Of a stretch of DNA of 64,000 nt, positions 1 to 8,606 are shown piece by piece; the first letter of the stretch is position 1; every line of letters starts with the position of its first letter. Both the position numbers and the translations under genes were made by a program. The DNA is taken from the NCBI GenBank assembly GCA_965199005.1, contig CBDAQK010000001.1, forward strand, positions 682,001-746,000, in the 5' to 3' direction. The DNA comes from LMUY01 sp965199005 (GTDB taxonomy: Bacteria; Pseudomonadota; Alphaproteobacteria; Acetobacterales; Acetobacteraceae). The notes beneath the pieces were generated by a model, which had not been told where the DNA came from, made no database searches, and saw only the letters and a list, made by a program, of their open reading frames with translations.

Positions 1-1
1 C

Positions 2-1039
2 CGTATGTCGTCCGGAGACCTCACCGTGCGGCTCGAGACGGCGTTTGCACCGGAATACGAGCGCCTGCGGAGCGACTTCAACCGGACGGTCGAACAACTC
101 GGCAAGACCGTCGGCACGATCGTCGGCATTACGGATGCGATCCGGACCGGGACGGGAGAGATCACTGCGGCGGCCGATGATTTGTCCCGCCGGACCGAGC
201 AGCAGGCCGCCAGCCTTGAGGAAACAGCCGCAGCCCTTGACGAGATTACGGCGACTGTCAGGAAGACGGCGGAGTCGGCGACGAATGCCAAGAAGCTGGT
301 CGGTGCGTCTCAGGCCGGGGCCGAAAAGTCGAGCAAGGTGGTGCAGGATGCCGTGGCCGCCATGCAGACCATCGAAGGGTCGGCGAAGGAAATCACGCAT
401 ATCATTGGCGTCATCGACGAGATTGCCTTTCAGACCAACCTGCTGGCCTTGAACGCCGGTGTGGAAGCCGCCCGTGCCGGCGATTCTGGCCGTGGTTTCG
501 CCGTCGTCGCCAGCGAGGTACGCGCCCTGGCGCAACGCAGCGCCGAGGCTGCCAAGGAAATCAAAGCGCTGATTTCCACCTCCAGCCAGCAGGTGAGCCG
601 CGGGGTGGAACTGGTGGGTGAGACCGGCCGTTCGCTCAAGCAAATCATCGACGAGGTCGGTCAGATCAGCATTGTCGTCACCGACATCGCGGCCAGCGCC
701 CAGGAGCAGGCGACCGGGCTGCATGAGGTCAATACCGCCGTCAACCAGATGGACCAAGTGACCCAGCAGAACGCAGCCATGGTCGAGCAAAGCACCGCGG
801 CGAGCCATAGCTTGGCGCAGGAGACAAGCGAACTGAACCGGCTGACGGCCTTCTTCCAAACCGGGGCGGCGCCAACGTCGTATGCTGCTCCAGACAATCG
901 CGGTGAGCCGGCCCGCGTCAGAAAGCCGACTCGCGGCATTGCCAAAGCGGCGCCTCTGAAGGTCGTCTCTCGAGTGAGTGGAGGATCTAGAGCAGGGTCC
1001 GCGGCGGCGGTCGCTACCAAGGAGTGGGAGGAATTCTAG
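2..1039 (+). CDS. Methyl-accepting chemotaxis protein, 3' part (5' end outside window)
   Basis: This is the cytoplasmic signalling half of a chemoreceptor. The reading frame is open to the left edge, so the ligand-binding and membrane parts lie outside the window. The first 30 or so residues look like the second helix of a HAMP domain. A long coiled-coil methylation and signalling region follows, with the hairpin tip EIAFQTNLLALNAGVEAARA near residues 139-158 that contacts CheA and CheW. The protein ends in EWEEF. This matches the xWxxF pentapeptide that tethers CheR and CheB in high-abundance receptors, so adaptation by methylation is likely. The family assignment is certain; the sensed ligand cannot be told. 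Confidence 0.95.
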   Translation, partial: RMSSGDLTVRLETAFAPEYERLRSDFNRTVEQLGKTVGTIVGITDAIRTGTGEITAAADDLSRRTEQQAASLEETAAALDEITATVRKTAESATNAKKLVGASQAGAEKSSKVVQDAVAAMQTIEGSAKEITHIIGVIDEIAFQTNLLALNAGVEAARAGDSGRGFAVVASEVRALAQRSAEAAKEIKALISTSSQQVSRGVELVGETGRSLKQIIDEVGQISIVVTDIAASAQEQATGLHEVNTAVNQMDQVTQQNAAMVEQSTAASHSLAQETSELNRLTAFFQTGAAPTSYAAPDNRGEPARVRKPTRGIAKAAPLKVVSRVSGGSRAGSAAAVATKEWEEF

Positions 1040-1060
1040 CCGCCTGACGCGGTTGCGAGA

Positions 1061-1088
1061 GCTCTCCTGATGCTCCGGCCGGGAGAGC
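1061..1088 (+). terminator. Hairpin after the chemoreceptor gene
   Basis: GCTCTCC and GGAGAGC form a perfect 7-bp stem around a 14-nt loop, 21 bases after the chemoreceptor stop codon. There is no T-run, so it may be a weak or Rho-assisted terminator, or chance. Confidence 0.35.
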
Positions 1089-1168
1089 CGCTTCCGTGCG
1101 CTTGACGGAATGCGGCCCCTGGGTTGGATTTGGCGTGCCCAACCCAATACGGGTCAGGAGAAACTGCC

Positions 1169-1930
1169 ATGCCGTTCTATGAAAAAGGCGCTGTCCGCAT
1201 CTACTACGAAGAGGCGGGGACCGGCTTTCCGCTGCTGCTCATCCCGGGCGGAGGTCTCAACTCGAATATCTCCTATTTAACAGGGTTTCACCCGTTCAAC
1301 GCCTTTGCAGAGCTCCAGGACGGGTACCGCTGCATCACGATGGATCTGCGCAACGCGGATGGCGGCCAGTCCTCCGGACCGCTGGAGGGTGACCGGCCGT
1401 GGGATGCTTACACAGACGATCAACTCGGCCTCATGGATCACCTTGGTATCGACAAATTCCTCGTCATGAGTTTCTGCATCGGCGGCCCGTTGAGTTGGAA
1501 CCTCCTGCAGCGGGCGCCTGACCGGGTTGTGGCAGCGGTGCTGGCTCAGCCGAGCGGCTACCGCCCGGAATTGCCGACGCTGTTTTACGACAACAACATG
1601 GCCGGATGGGGGCCTTCCCTGTGTGCCCGGCGGCCCGACGTGACGATGACGATGGTCGACGCTTTTTTGACGAAGATGTACCGCACCAACGCGGACTTCG
1701 TCTTCACCGTGACCCGTGATTTCGTGCGGGCTTGCCAAACGCCGCTCTTGATCCTGCCGGACGACGTCCCGGCACACCCGTATGCCGTGGCCGTGGAGTC
1801 CGCGCATTTGGCACCCAGGGCCGAACTAGGCCCGTATCCTTGGAAGGAGTCCGAGGATCAGATCGCCAAGGCACTCGACCTTATCCGACGCTTTCTCCGG
1901 CAGCATCGCCCTGCTGCACCGACTGACTGA
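1169..1930 (+). CDS. Alpha/beta hydrolase with probable Cys nucleophile
   Basis: A 253-residue alpha/beta-fold hydrolase. The oxyanion-hole stretch IPGGG lies at residues 25-29. The nucleophile elbow reads MSFCIGGP (residues 100-107), which places Cys103 where most hydrolases carry serine. A Cys nucleophile is known from dienelactone hydrolases. A downstream Asp-Asp and a later His (near HPYAV) could complete the triad. I chose the ATG at 1169 because AGGAG lies about 10 bases upstream; an in-frame ATG at 1124 has no such site. The gene stands alone, so the substrate is unknown. Confidence 0.8.
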   Translation: MPFYEKGAVRIYYEEAGTGFPLLLIPGGGLNSNISYLTGFHPFNAFAELQDGYRCITMDLRNADGGQSSGPLEGDRPWDAYTDDQLGLMDHLGIDKFLVMSFCIGGPLSWNLLQRAPDRVVAAVLAQPSGYRPELPTLFYDNNMAGWGPSLCARRPDVTMTMVDAFLTKMYRTNADFVFTVTRDFVRACQTPLLILPDDVPAHPYAVAVESAHLAPRAELGPYPWKESEDQIAKALDLIRRFLRQHRPAAPTD

Positions 1931-1963
1931 GGCCGCAGACAAGCGCGCCGGGCGGCGTGAGCC

Positions 1964-2974
1964 TCACTCCAGCCATTCGCGGATGGCGGCCTTCAGGAAG
2001 GCGGCGTCGGCCGGTATGGTGGCGGGATTGCCCGCCCGATGGCCCCAAACGCTCGGGATCGGGTTCAATGTGCCATGGCTCAGATACGGGAGCTCGGCCG
2101 CGTTGTCCGCGACGCGGAAATACAGGTCGGTCTCGCTAGGCAGAAGAAGGACACTGGCCTTGATCGCCCGCAGGGCCTGCGCCAGGCCGCCGTTATAGAG
2201 CGGGTTGGCGCTGATATCGCCATGGTACCACGTGACCAACTGGGCATAGCAATTCGCAGCTCGCTTACTGGCGTAGCGGTCCTCCCAATCGGTCCGCAGG
2301 AACGTTTCCAAATCGGGCGCGTGGAGCGCCGATATGTGCAGGTTCTCCCGATAGAAATCCTGGCTGAGCGCCCAGCCAGCGTAGATATGGGCAAAGGCAC
2401 GCAACGCCAGGCGCGGTTCGGCAGAAAAGCGGCCACCGCCCAGATGTTCCGGTGCGGCCTCCAGCGTGCGCAGGAGGCTCGACAGGAAGACCTTGTTGTG
2501 CACCGAGGTTCGTGCGCTGCCGCAGACGATGGCGGCCCGGGCAACACGGTCGGGGAATACAGCCGCCCAATGGTAGGCCTGCTGCGCCCCCATGGAAAAA
2601 CCGTACACGGCGTGGATCTGCTCGATCCCGAATTGTTCGCTCAGCAGCCGGTTTTGGGCCTGGATGTTGTCCCAGCTAGTGACGACGGAGGGATAGTCGG
2701 CCCTGGTGGCCGCGCTGGATGACAGGCCATTGCTGAACATATCGGGGATAACGATGAACCACCGCGCTGGGTCGAGGATGTTGTCCGGCCCGATCAGCCA
2801 TTCAAGCTCGGGATGCTGCGCGCCATAGCTGCATGGATACACGACGACATTGTCCTTACGGGCGGACAGCGTGCCATGGGTCTTCCACGCGAGGCGCGCG
2901 TCCCGCATGACCTCACCGGACTGAACCTGCAGGTCGCCGAGGGCAAACTCACCACCGCTTTGGGGCCAATCCAT
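1964..2974 (-). CDS. Homoserine O-acetyltransferase-like alpha/beta hydrolase
   Basis: A 336-residue protein of the MetX-like branch of the alpha/beta hydrolases. The nucleophile motif is GFSMGAQQ with Ser127. A later Asp in SETDLYF and His312 in WGHRAGNP would complete the triad. The conserved early tract GTLSARKDNVVVYPCSYGA is typical of MetX relatives. The protein lacks recognisable methionine-pathway neighbours, so it is more likely an esterase- or acyltransferase-like paralogue than the housekeeping MetX. It is convergent with the hydrolase at 1169-1930, with 33 bases between the two stop codons. Confidence 0.8.
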   Translation of the reverse strand: MDWPQSGGEFALGDLQVQSGEVMRDARLAWKTHGTLSARKDNVVVYPCSYGAQHPELEWLIGPDNILDPARWFIVIPDMFSNGLSSSAATRADYPSVVTSWDNIQAQNRLLSEQFGIEQIHAVYGFSMGAQQAYHWAAVFPDRVARAAIVCGSARTSVHNKVFLSSLLRTLEAAPEHLGGGRFSAEPRLALRAFAHIYAGWALSQDFYRENLHISALHAPDLETFLRTDWEDRYASKRAANCYAQLVTWYHGDISANPLYNGGLAQALRAIKASVLLLPSETDLYFRVADNAAELPYLSHGTLNPIPSVWGHRAGNPATIPADAAFLKAAIREWLE

Positions 2975-2990
2975 GAAGGCGTTTCCTTTC

Positions 2991-3101
2991 CTATGCGGTG
3001 ATCAGCGCCCGCTGCCAGGCCGCCCCTGGCACAGCCGCTAGAAGGGCTCGGGTATAAGCATGCCGGGGTGCGGCGTATAGTTCCTGCGCAACGCCAGCCG
3101 C
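2991..3101 (-). pseudogene. C-terminal remnant of an oligopeptide ABC transporter ATPase
   Basis: The last 36 or so codons of a minus-strand frame read VAQELYAAPRHAYTRALLAA and onwards to a stop. This matches the conserved tail (P-RH-P/A-YT-ALL-A) of DppD/OppF-type peptide transporter ATPases. No Walker motifs or ABC signature precede it; the upstream frame is unrelated. I read it as the end of a deleted gene, left between the MetX-like hydrolase and the GntR gene. Confidence 0.55.
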
Positions 3102-3114
3102 TGTGCCCCGGCGG

Positions 3115-3915
3115 CTAGTCAGCCGCGCCTGGGACTCTGTCGCCTTGCCCGGAATAGTGGGTTGGGAGCCGCCGTTGGGACGCACGCTCCCACGCCGATT
3201 CGAGATGACGGAAGCGCGTCTCGATCGATTTGCGGATGAGTACGGCGTCGCGCTGGGCAACCGCCTGGAATGTGGCCTCCAGCGTCGTCAGAGCCTCCCG
3301 CGGTGCCTGGCGGACGGCAATCAGGCGCACCGGCTCCATGGCGCGGATCAAGATGTCCATGATCTGCATCATCACCCGGTTATGCGTCGCCCGGCCGAGC
3401 GCCACGTTGAACCGCGCGGCAGTCAGGAGCAGGCATTCCACCTGTTCCTCGCTCGCGTCGCGCTTCGGGATCGGGCCGAGCGCGCGGGGGAAGGACAGCG
3501 TGGCCGCCATCGCCGCCAAATCGCTCTCGCGCGCCTCGATGGCGGCCAGCTCGACGATCGGCGGCTCGATAACCCGGCGTGCAAGGAGAACCTCCGCCAT
3601 ATCCATCCGCTCGAAATCCGCCAGCCGGAGGGCGGATGGCACCCATTCGGTCGGCGACGCCGCCACGAACGCGCCCCCCGCCGCGCCGGGTTCAATCCGG
3701 ATCAGGGTCAGGGCGGCCAAGAGCTTCAACGCGTCGCGCAACACGGACCGGGACACGCCCAGCTGTTCCGACAGCATGGCCTCGGATGGCAGCTTCTCAC
3801 CAACGGCGACGTCGCCGACGTGGATGGCCTCGGCCAACCGCCGCGCGACGATCTCGGACCGGCGCGGGACCTCCAGCTTGGGAAAGACGAAGGGAGTCTG
3901 GCGGCGGCGGACCAT
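3115..3915 (-). CDS. GntR-family regulator, FadR/FCD subfamily
   Basis: A 266-residue transcription factor. Residues about 15-80 form the winged helix, with the typical EKLPSEAMLSEQLGVSRSVL recognition region. The remainder is an all-helical FCD effector domain, with Asp/His-rich stretches that usually bind a metal and a carboxylate ligand. A GTG 12 bases upstream (3927) could also be the start; I prefer the ATG. The gene is divergent from the transporter/oxidoreductase operon starting at 4006, with a perfect palindrome between them. It therefore probably controls that operon and itself, released by a small organic acid. Confidence 0.88.
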   Translation of the reverse strand: MVRRRQTPFVFPKLEVPRRSEIVARRLAEAIHVGDVAVGEKLPSEAMLSEQLGVSRSVLRDALKLLAALTLIRIEPGAAGGAFVAASPTEWVPSALRLADFERMDMAEVLLARRVIEPPIVELAAIEARESDLAAMAATLSFPRALGPIPKRDASEEQVECLLLTAARFNVALGRATHNRVMMQIMDILIRAMEPVRLIAVRQAPREALTTLEATFQAVAQRDAVLIRKSIETRFRHLESAWERASQRRLPTHYSGQGDRVPGAAD

Positions 3916-3939
3916 GCGGCAGCTCACTCTCGGGTTTTA

Positions 3940-3955
3940 CAACCGATATCGGTTG
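3940..3955. promoter_or_regulatory. 16-bp palindromic operator between gntR and the ABC operon
   Basis: CAACCGATATCGGTTG is a perfect inverted repeat. It sits 25-40 bases upstream of the regulator start and about 50 bases upstream of the ABC operon start. This is the usual place and size for a GntR/FCD operator. I noticed no second copy in the window. Confidence 0.65.
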
Positions 3956-4005
3956 ACTTTCACCCAATCAGCCTTGCAGGCTGCTGCTGTCAAGTGGAGA
4001 CCGGC

Positions 4006-4761
4006 GTGATCGAGGTCCAGGCACTCACCCGGTCGTTCGGCAAACGAAAGGCGGTCGACGGCGTCAGCCTCAGCTTCGGGGGTGCCGCGATCACCGGGCT
4101 GATCGGGCCCAATGGCGCGGGCAAGAGCACGCTGTTCAACCTGTTGGCGGGGGCGGTGCAGCCGGATTCCGGGTCTATCCGGCTGCATGGCCAGCGGATC
4201 GATGGGCTGGCGCCGCACCGCATCTTCGGCCGGGGTCTCGCCCGAACATTCCAAATTCCGCGCCCGTTCGGCACTCTGACAGTGCTGGAGAATCTCTTGC
4301 TCGTTCCCGCCGGCCATCCGGGTGAGCATTTCTATGGCAACTGGGTGTTCCCCAAGCGCGTGCGCGCGCGCGAGCGGGTCAACCGGACCAGGGCGCGCGA
4401 TATTCTGGAGTTCGTCACACTGGCCCCGCTGGCGCACGAGAAAGCCTCCGTGCTGTCCGGCGGCCAGCAGAAGCTGCTGGAGCTGGCGCGGGTGATGATG
4501 GCCGATCCCCGAATGGTGCTGCTCGACGAGCCTGGGGCCGGGGTGAACCCGGCGCTGCTCGACGTATTGATCGACCGCATCCTGGCCCTGCATCGCCAGG
4601 GCCTCGGCTTCGTGGTGATCGAGCACAATATCGATTTGGTGACCCGTATCTGCGAACCCGTCGTGGTCATGGCCCAGGGGCGCGTCTTGGCACAGGGCAC
4701 TGCCGAGACGGTGCGGCGTGATGTCAGGGTCATCGATGCCTATCTGGGCGATATCCAGTGA
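4006..4761 (+). CDS. HAAT-family ABC transporter ATP-binding protein (LivG type)
   Basis: The 251-residue cytoplasmic ATPase has Walker A GPNGAGKST, signature LSGGQQKLLEL and Walker B VLLDEPGAGVNP, and a long insert between Walker A and the signature as in LivG proteins. The GTG at 4006 is chosen because GGAGA lies five bases upstream and the protein then starts just before the first beta strand. The frame is open much further upstream, but that part is antisense to the GntR gene. It is the first gene of the operon and overlaps the next gene by four bases. Confidence 0.92.
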   Translation: MIEVQALTRSFGKRKAVDGVSLSFGGAAITGLIGPNGAGKSTLFNLLAGAVQPDSGSIRLHGQRIDGLAPHRIFGRGLARTFQIPRPFGTLTVLENLLLVPAGHPGEHFYGNWVFPKRVRARERVNRTRARDILEFVTLAPLAHEKASVLSGGQQKLLELARVMMADPRMVLLDEPGAGVNPALLDVLIDRILALHRQGLGFVVIEHNIDLVTRICEPVVVMAQGRVLAQGTAETVRRDVRVIDAYLGDIQ

Positions 4762-5483
4762 CGGCCGCGTTGCTGACGGTGCGCGGCCTTTTCGCCGGGT
4801 ATCGCCGCGAGCTTCCAGTTGTGCAGGATTTGGCGCTTTCGGTCTCTGCCGGGGAGGTGGTGTGTCTGCTCGGCCCGAATGGCGCGGGCAAGTCCACGTT
4901 GCTGAAGGCGGTCGTTGGCCTTGCGGGCGTGTTCGGCGGGAGCGTCCAGTTGGATGGGCGGGAGATTGGCGGGTGGCCGACCCATCGGATTGCCGCAGCC
5001 GGCATCGGCCACGTGCCGCAACTGGCCAACGTGTTCACTACGCTCACCGTCGCGGATAATTTGCGCGCTGGGACGCATGGGCTGCCCGGCGCGGCGGAGC
5101 GCATCAAGGCGGCGCTCGCGCGCTTTCCGGAGCTCGCATCCCGGCTCGGGGCCTATGGTGCCGATTTGTCCGGCGGGCAGCGGCAGATGCTGGCGATCGC
5201 CCGCATGCTGACCCGGCGGCCGGCCCTGCTCCTGCTCGACGAACCCTCCGCCGGCTTGTCGCCCAAGATGGCAGCCGAAGTGTTCGGCCACGTCAAACGC
5301 ATTGCGGAGGATGGAGTCGCTGTCCTGCTGGTCGAACAGAACGTCAAGGCTGGCCTGGGCATCGCGCATCGTGGCGTCGTGCTGGCGGCGGGTCATGTCG
5401 TGCTGGAAGGCCCCGCAGGCGACATCCGGGACAACCCGGCGCTCGGCGACATCTTCCTTGGCAACCACCGGCGGGCAGCGTGA
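4758..5483 (+). CDS. HAAT-family ABC transporter ATP-binding protein (LivF type)
   Basis: A 241-residue ATPase, the second nucleotide-binding subunit of the transporter. It shows GPNGAGKST, the signature LSGGQRQMLAIARML and Walker B LLLLDEPSAGLSP. It starts at a GTG overlapping the stop of the preceding ATPase gene (GTGA) and overlaps the following permease gene in the same way, so the subunits are translationally coupled. It pairs with the LivG-type ATPase to drive import across the inner membrane. Confidence 0.92.
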   Translation: MTAALLTVRGLFAGYRRELPVVQDLALSVSAGEVVCLLGPNGAGKSTLLKAVVGLAGVFGGSVQLDGREIGGWPTHRIAAAGIGHVPQLANVFTTLTVADNLRAGTHGLPGAAERIKAALARFPELASRLGAYGADLSGGQRQMLAIARMLTRRPALLLLDEPSAGLSPKMAAEVFGHVKRIAEDGVAVLLVEQNVKAGLGIAHRGVVLAAGHVVLEGPAGDIRDNPALGDIFLGNHRRAA

Positions 5484-6379
5484 TCGCGCAGATGCTCGTG
5501 GACGGCGTGCTGACCGGGTCCATCCTGTCGTTGGGCGCGATCGGCATCACGCTGGGCCTGTCAATCCTGCGGTTTGCCAACTTCGCCTATGCCGAACTGC
5601 TGACCGTCGGCGGCTACGCAACCCTGGCTGTCGTGCTCGCGCTGGGCGGGACGGGCGTGCCGGTCGATCCGTTTTCGGTCGGGATCTATATGCTGCTTGC
5701 CCTGTGCGTTTCCGGTGTGGTGACGGCCGGCGCGGCGCTGTTGGCGGATGTTGCGGCGTTCGGCCCGTTGCGGCGGCGCGGCGCCGGGCCATTGGTTTTG
5801 ATCTTCGCCTCCTTCGGCCTGTCGCTGGTGATCCGCAACGCGGTGCTGCTCGCATTCGGGCCGCAGCCGGAATATTACAGCGGCGAGTTGCAGATCGCGA
5901 TCCTGCTCCCCGGGGATATTAGGGTCATGCCGGACCAGCTATTGGTGCTCGGGGCGGCGCTGGCCGCGCTCGCGGTGCTGTGGTGGTTTCTCAACCGCAC
6001 GGCGGCCGGGCTCGCGATGCGGGCGGTGGCCGAAAATCCCAGCCTGGCCGAAACCTGCGCCATCCGCCCCGAAGCGGCGATCCGCACCACATGGATCGCC
6101 ACGGGACTGCTCTCGGCCCTCGCCGGCACGTTGTTCGGCTTGACCGTGCAGCTGCGGCCCGAAATGGGCGCCAGCCTGTTGCTGCCCTTGTTCACTGCCG
6201 CCGTGCTTGGCGGCATCGGGTCGATCGGCGGGGCTGTGTTGGGCGGCTTGCTCATCGGGGTAGCGCAAACGACGTCCGCCCTGGTCATCCCGACCAATTA
6301 CGGTCCCATCGTTCCGTTCGTCATCATGCTCGGCTGTTTCTTGGTGCGCCCGCAGGGGCTGTTCGGGCGTGCGCAATGA
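5480..6379 (+). CDS. HAAT-family ABC permease (LivH type)
   Basis: A 299-residue hydrophobic permease with the LivH features GITLGLSILRFANFAYAELL near the N terminus and GGIGSIGGAVLGGLLIG near residues 250-266. The start is a GTG that overlaps the previous stop by four bases. Together with the LivM-type protein it should form the membrane channel. HAAT systems carry branched-chain amino acids, amides, urea or aromatic acids, so the sequence alone does not give the substrate. Confidence 0.9.
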   Translation: MIAQMLVDGVLTGSILSLGAIGITLGLSILRFANFAYAELLTVGGYATLAVVLALGGTGVPVDPFSVGIYMLLALCVSGVVTAGAALLADVAAFGPLRRRGAGPLVLIFASFGLSLVIRNAVLLAFGPQPEYYSGELQIAILLPGDIRVMPDQLLVLGAALAALAVLWWFLNRTAAGLAMRAVAENPSLAETCAIRPEAAIRTTWIATGLLSALAGTLFGLTVQLRPEMGASLLLPLFTAAVLGGIGSIGGAVLGGLLIGVAQTTSALVIPTNYGPIVPFVIMLGCFLVRPQGLFGRAQ

Positions 6380-7302
6380 CCGGGCTGCTCTCTTACGCAA
6401 CATTCTTCACGACGCTGGCCGGCATTTTTGCGGTCGCGGCCATGGGGCTGAATCTGCAATGGGGCCTGGCGGGGCAGTTCAACGCCGGGATCGTGGGTTT
6501 CATCGGCGTGGGCGCCTATACGCAGGCGCTGGTCACCGTTGCGGCCACGCCGGAGCATGCTGGCGGGGTGGAACTTCCGTATGTCCTGGCCTTCCCATGC
6601 AGCATGGGGGTTACCGCACTCGTCGCGTTGCTGATCGGCGCCACGACGATCCGGCTGCGGACCGACTATCTCGCGCTGGCGACGTTCGGCATCGCGGCGG
6701 CACTGCAATTGCTGATGATGAACATCGATGGGCTGACGGGGGGCGGGCGGGGCCTGGCCGGTGTGCCGCGCCCGTTCGCATTCCTGCCGCCATTGGGCTT
6801 TGGGCTGGCCTATCTGGGGCTTGTCGTGGTGCTGGCGGGATGCTGCTACCTGGCGATGGAGACTTTGGTCCGCTCGCCCTGGGGCCGAGTGCTCCGCGCG
6901 ATCCGCGATGACGAAATCGCCGCCGCCTCGCTCGGCAAGCCCGTGGCGCAATTGCGGCTGACCGCCTTCGTCATCGGATCCTCGCTGATGGGCTTGTCCG
7001 GGGCGCTGTATGCCGGCTTCGTCGGCTATATCAGCCCCTTCGACTTCCTGCCCATTATGACCTTCCAAATCTGGGCCATGCTGATCGTGGGCGGCGCCGG
7101 CCGGACACTCGGCGCCATTATCGGCGCTTTCGTGGTGTGGGGATTGTGGAGCTTCAGCGGCATCGCCGTCGTGTCCTTCGTGCCCACGCGGTTCCAGGCG
7201 CAGGGCGGGGCGATCCAGGCCATCATGATCGGCGTGCTGTTGGTCGCGATGCTGATCCTGCGCCCCCAGGGCATCATCGGCGAGCGAACCCATAGGATTT
7301 GA
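6376..7302 (+). CDS. HAAT-family ABC permease (LivM type)
   Basis: A 308-residue multi-spanning permease. It contains the LivM landmarks GLNLQWGLAGQFNAGIVGF early on and GRVLRAIRDDEIAAASLG in the cytoplasmic EAA-like loop. The ATG at 6376 overlaps the LivH-type stop (ATGA). The open frame runs on upstream but is then antiphase within livH. It ends 22 bases before the receptor gene. Confidence 0.9.
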   Translation: MTGLLSYATFFTTLAGIFAVAAMGLNLQWGLAGQFNAGIVGFIGVGAYTQALVTVAATPEHAGGVELPYVLAFPCSMGVTALVALLIGATTIRLRTDYLALATFGIAAALQLLMMNIDGLTGGGRGLAGVPRPFAFLPPLGFGLAYLGLVVVLAGCCYLAMETLVRSPWGRVLRAIRDDEIAAASLGKPVAQLRLTAFVIGSSLMGLSGALYAGFVGYISPFDFLPIMTFQIWAMLIVGGAGRTLGAIIGAFVVWGLWSFSGIAVVSFVPTRFQAQGGAIQAIMIGVLLVAMLILRPQGIIGERTHRI

Positions 7303-7324
7303 TCGACATGCAGGGAGTCAGGAC

Positions 7325-8596
7325 ATGACGGCACGATTTACCATCCTCTGCGGGGTGCTGTTCGCGGCGCTTGCACTCGGCTCGCCGGCACGGGCGCAGG
7401 GCAGTGGCTGCCCTGTCAGGCTGGGTGCCATCATCCCGCTGACCGGTCCGCAAGGACCCACCGGCAAGCCGATTGCCGACGTGGCGCAATTCGCCGTCGA
7501 CCAGATCAACGCGGCGGGCGGAATCAAGGGCTGCCCGCTGGAATTATCGCTGCGCGACGATACGGGGCAGCCTGCCGTCGGGCTCGACGCGGCGCGCTAT
7601 TTGGTGGACGTGCGGAAGGTGCCCGCCATCGTCGGCGTCGTCGGCAGCGGCATCGCGCTGCCCATCGTCTCCTCCGTCACGACGCAGGCGAAGGTGGCGA
7701 TGGTGTCCTGTTGCGCCGTGACGCCGACGCTGACCCGCATGGCGGAGGAGGGCAAGACCGACGGCTACTTCTTCCGCACCATTCCCACCTCCCGCGTGAT
7801 GGGCGTGGCGCATGCGGTGGCGGCGGTGGACAAGGGTTACAAGCGGGTTGCCGTCATCTACGTCAACAACGATTTCGGTCTGACCCTGCTGCAGGATTTC
7901 AAGAAATCGTTCGAAGCGATGGGCGGCACCATCGCCGGCTCGTTCGCCTACAACGAAAACCAGCCGTCGTACCGGACCGAGGTCAACCAGGCGCTGGCGC
8001 TGAAGCCGGACGCGCTGGTGCTTCTGGCCTTGGCGCAAGATGGGGCGACCATCACCCGCGAATGGATCTCGCTCGGCGGCACGCAGAATTTGGTGCTGCA
8101 CAACACGTTGCGGTCGGAGGATTTCATCAAGGCGATCGGCGCGCGCTATCTGGCGAAGTCGGTGGGCATCGACAACGCGCAGGTGGATGGGCCGTCCGTC
8201 GTCGCGTTCAACACCTCCTACCAGGCCAAGTTCGGCAAGCCGCCGGTCGGCGCCGGGTTGCAGACGATGTATGATGCGGTGGTGGTCACGGCGCTGGCCA
8301 TGCAGGCCTCGCCGGCGATCGATGGAACGGCGGTTCGCGACCATTTGCGCGCCGTGACCGACCCGGCGGGCGAGCCGGTCTATCCCGGCGTGGACGGCAT
8401 CAAGAAAGCGCTGGACCTGCTGAAGGCGGGGAAGCCAATCCACTACATCGGCGCCACCGGGCCGTTCCAATTCGACAAGAATGGCGACGTGTCGGGGCCA
8501 GCGCTGATCTGGAAGATCGAGAACGGACAGTTGGCGACCGAGAAGGTGATCTCGCTCGACGACATGGCCGCGTACTTCAAGAAAATTGGGTTCTGA
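7325..8596 (+). CDS. Periplasmic solute receptor of the HAAT transporter (LivK type)
   Basis: A 423-residue substrate-binding protein. The first 25 residues (MTARFTILCGVLFAALALGSPARAQ) are a clean Sec signal peptide. The mature part begins with CPVRLGAIIPLTGPQG, the start of the Peripla_BP_6 fold. It completes a five-gene transporter (ATPases, permeases, receptor), so the ligand is probably the substrate of the enzymes encoded directly downstream. The gap to the aldo/keto reductase gene is only ten bases. Confidence 0.92.
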   Translation: MTARFTILCGVLFAALALGSPARAQGSGCPVRLGAIIPLTGPQGPTGKPIADVAQFAVDQINAAGGIKGCPLELSLRDDTGQPAVGLDAARYLVDVRKVPAIVGVVGSGIALPIVSSVTTQAKVAMVSCCAVTPTLTRMAEEGKTDGYFFRTIPTSRVMGVAHAVAAVDKGYKRVAVIYVNNDFGLTLLQDFKKSFEAMGGTIAGSFAYNENQPSYRTEVNQALALKPDALVLLALAQDGATITREWISLGGTQNLVLHNTLRSEDFIKAIGARYLAKSVGIDNAQVDGPSVVAFNTSYQAKFGKPPVGAGLQTMYDAVVVTALAMQASPAIDGTAVRDHLRAVTDPAGEPVYPGVDGIKKALDLLKAGKPIHYIGATGPFQFDKNGDVSGPALIWKIENGQLATEKVISLDDMAAYFKKIGF

Positions 8597-8606
8597 GGGG
8601 GCCAGC

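Noticed and set aside
3103..4005. Long in-frame extension upstream of the first LivG-type ATPase
   Set aside because: It is antisense to the GntR gene and has no family resemblance; a good ribosome site supports the GTG at 4006.
4318..4380. Run of alternating CG (gcgcgcgcgcgag) inside the ATPase gene
   Set aside because: It is normal arginine-rich coding sequence in GC-rich DNA, not a repeat element.
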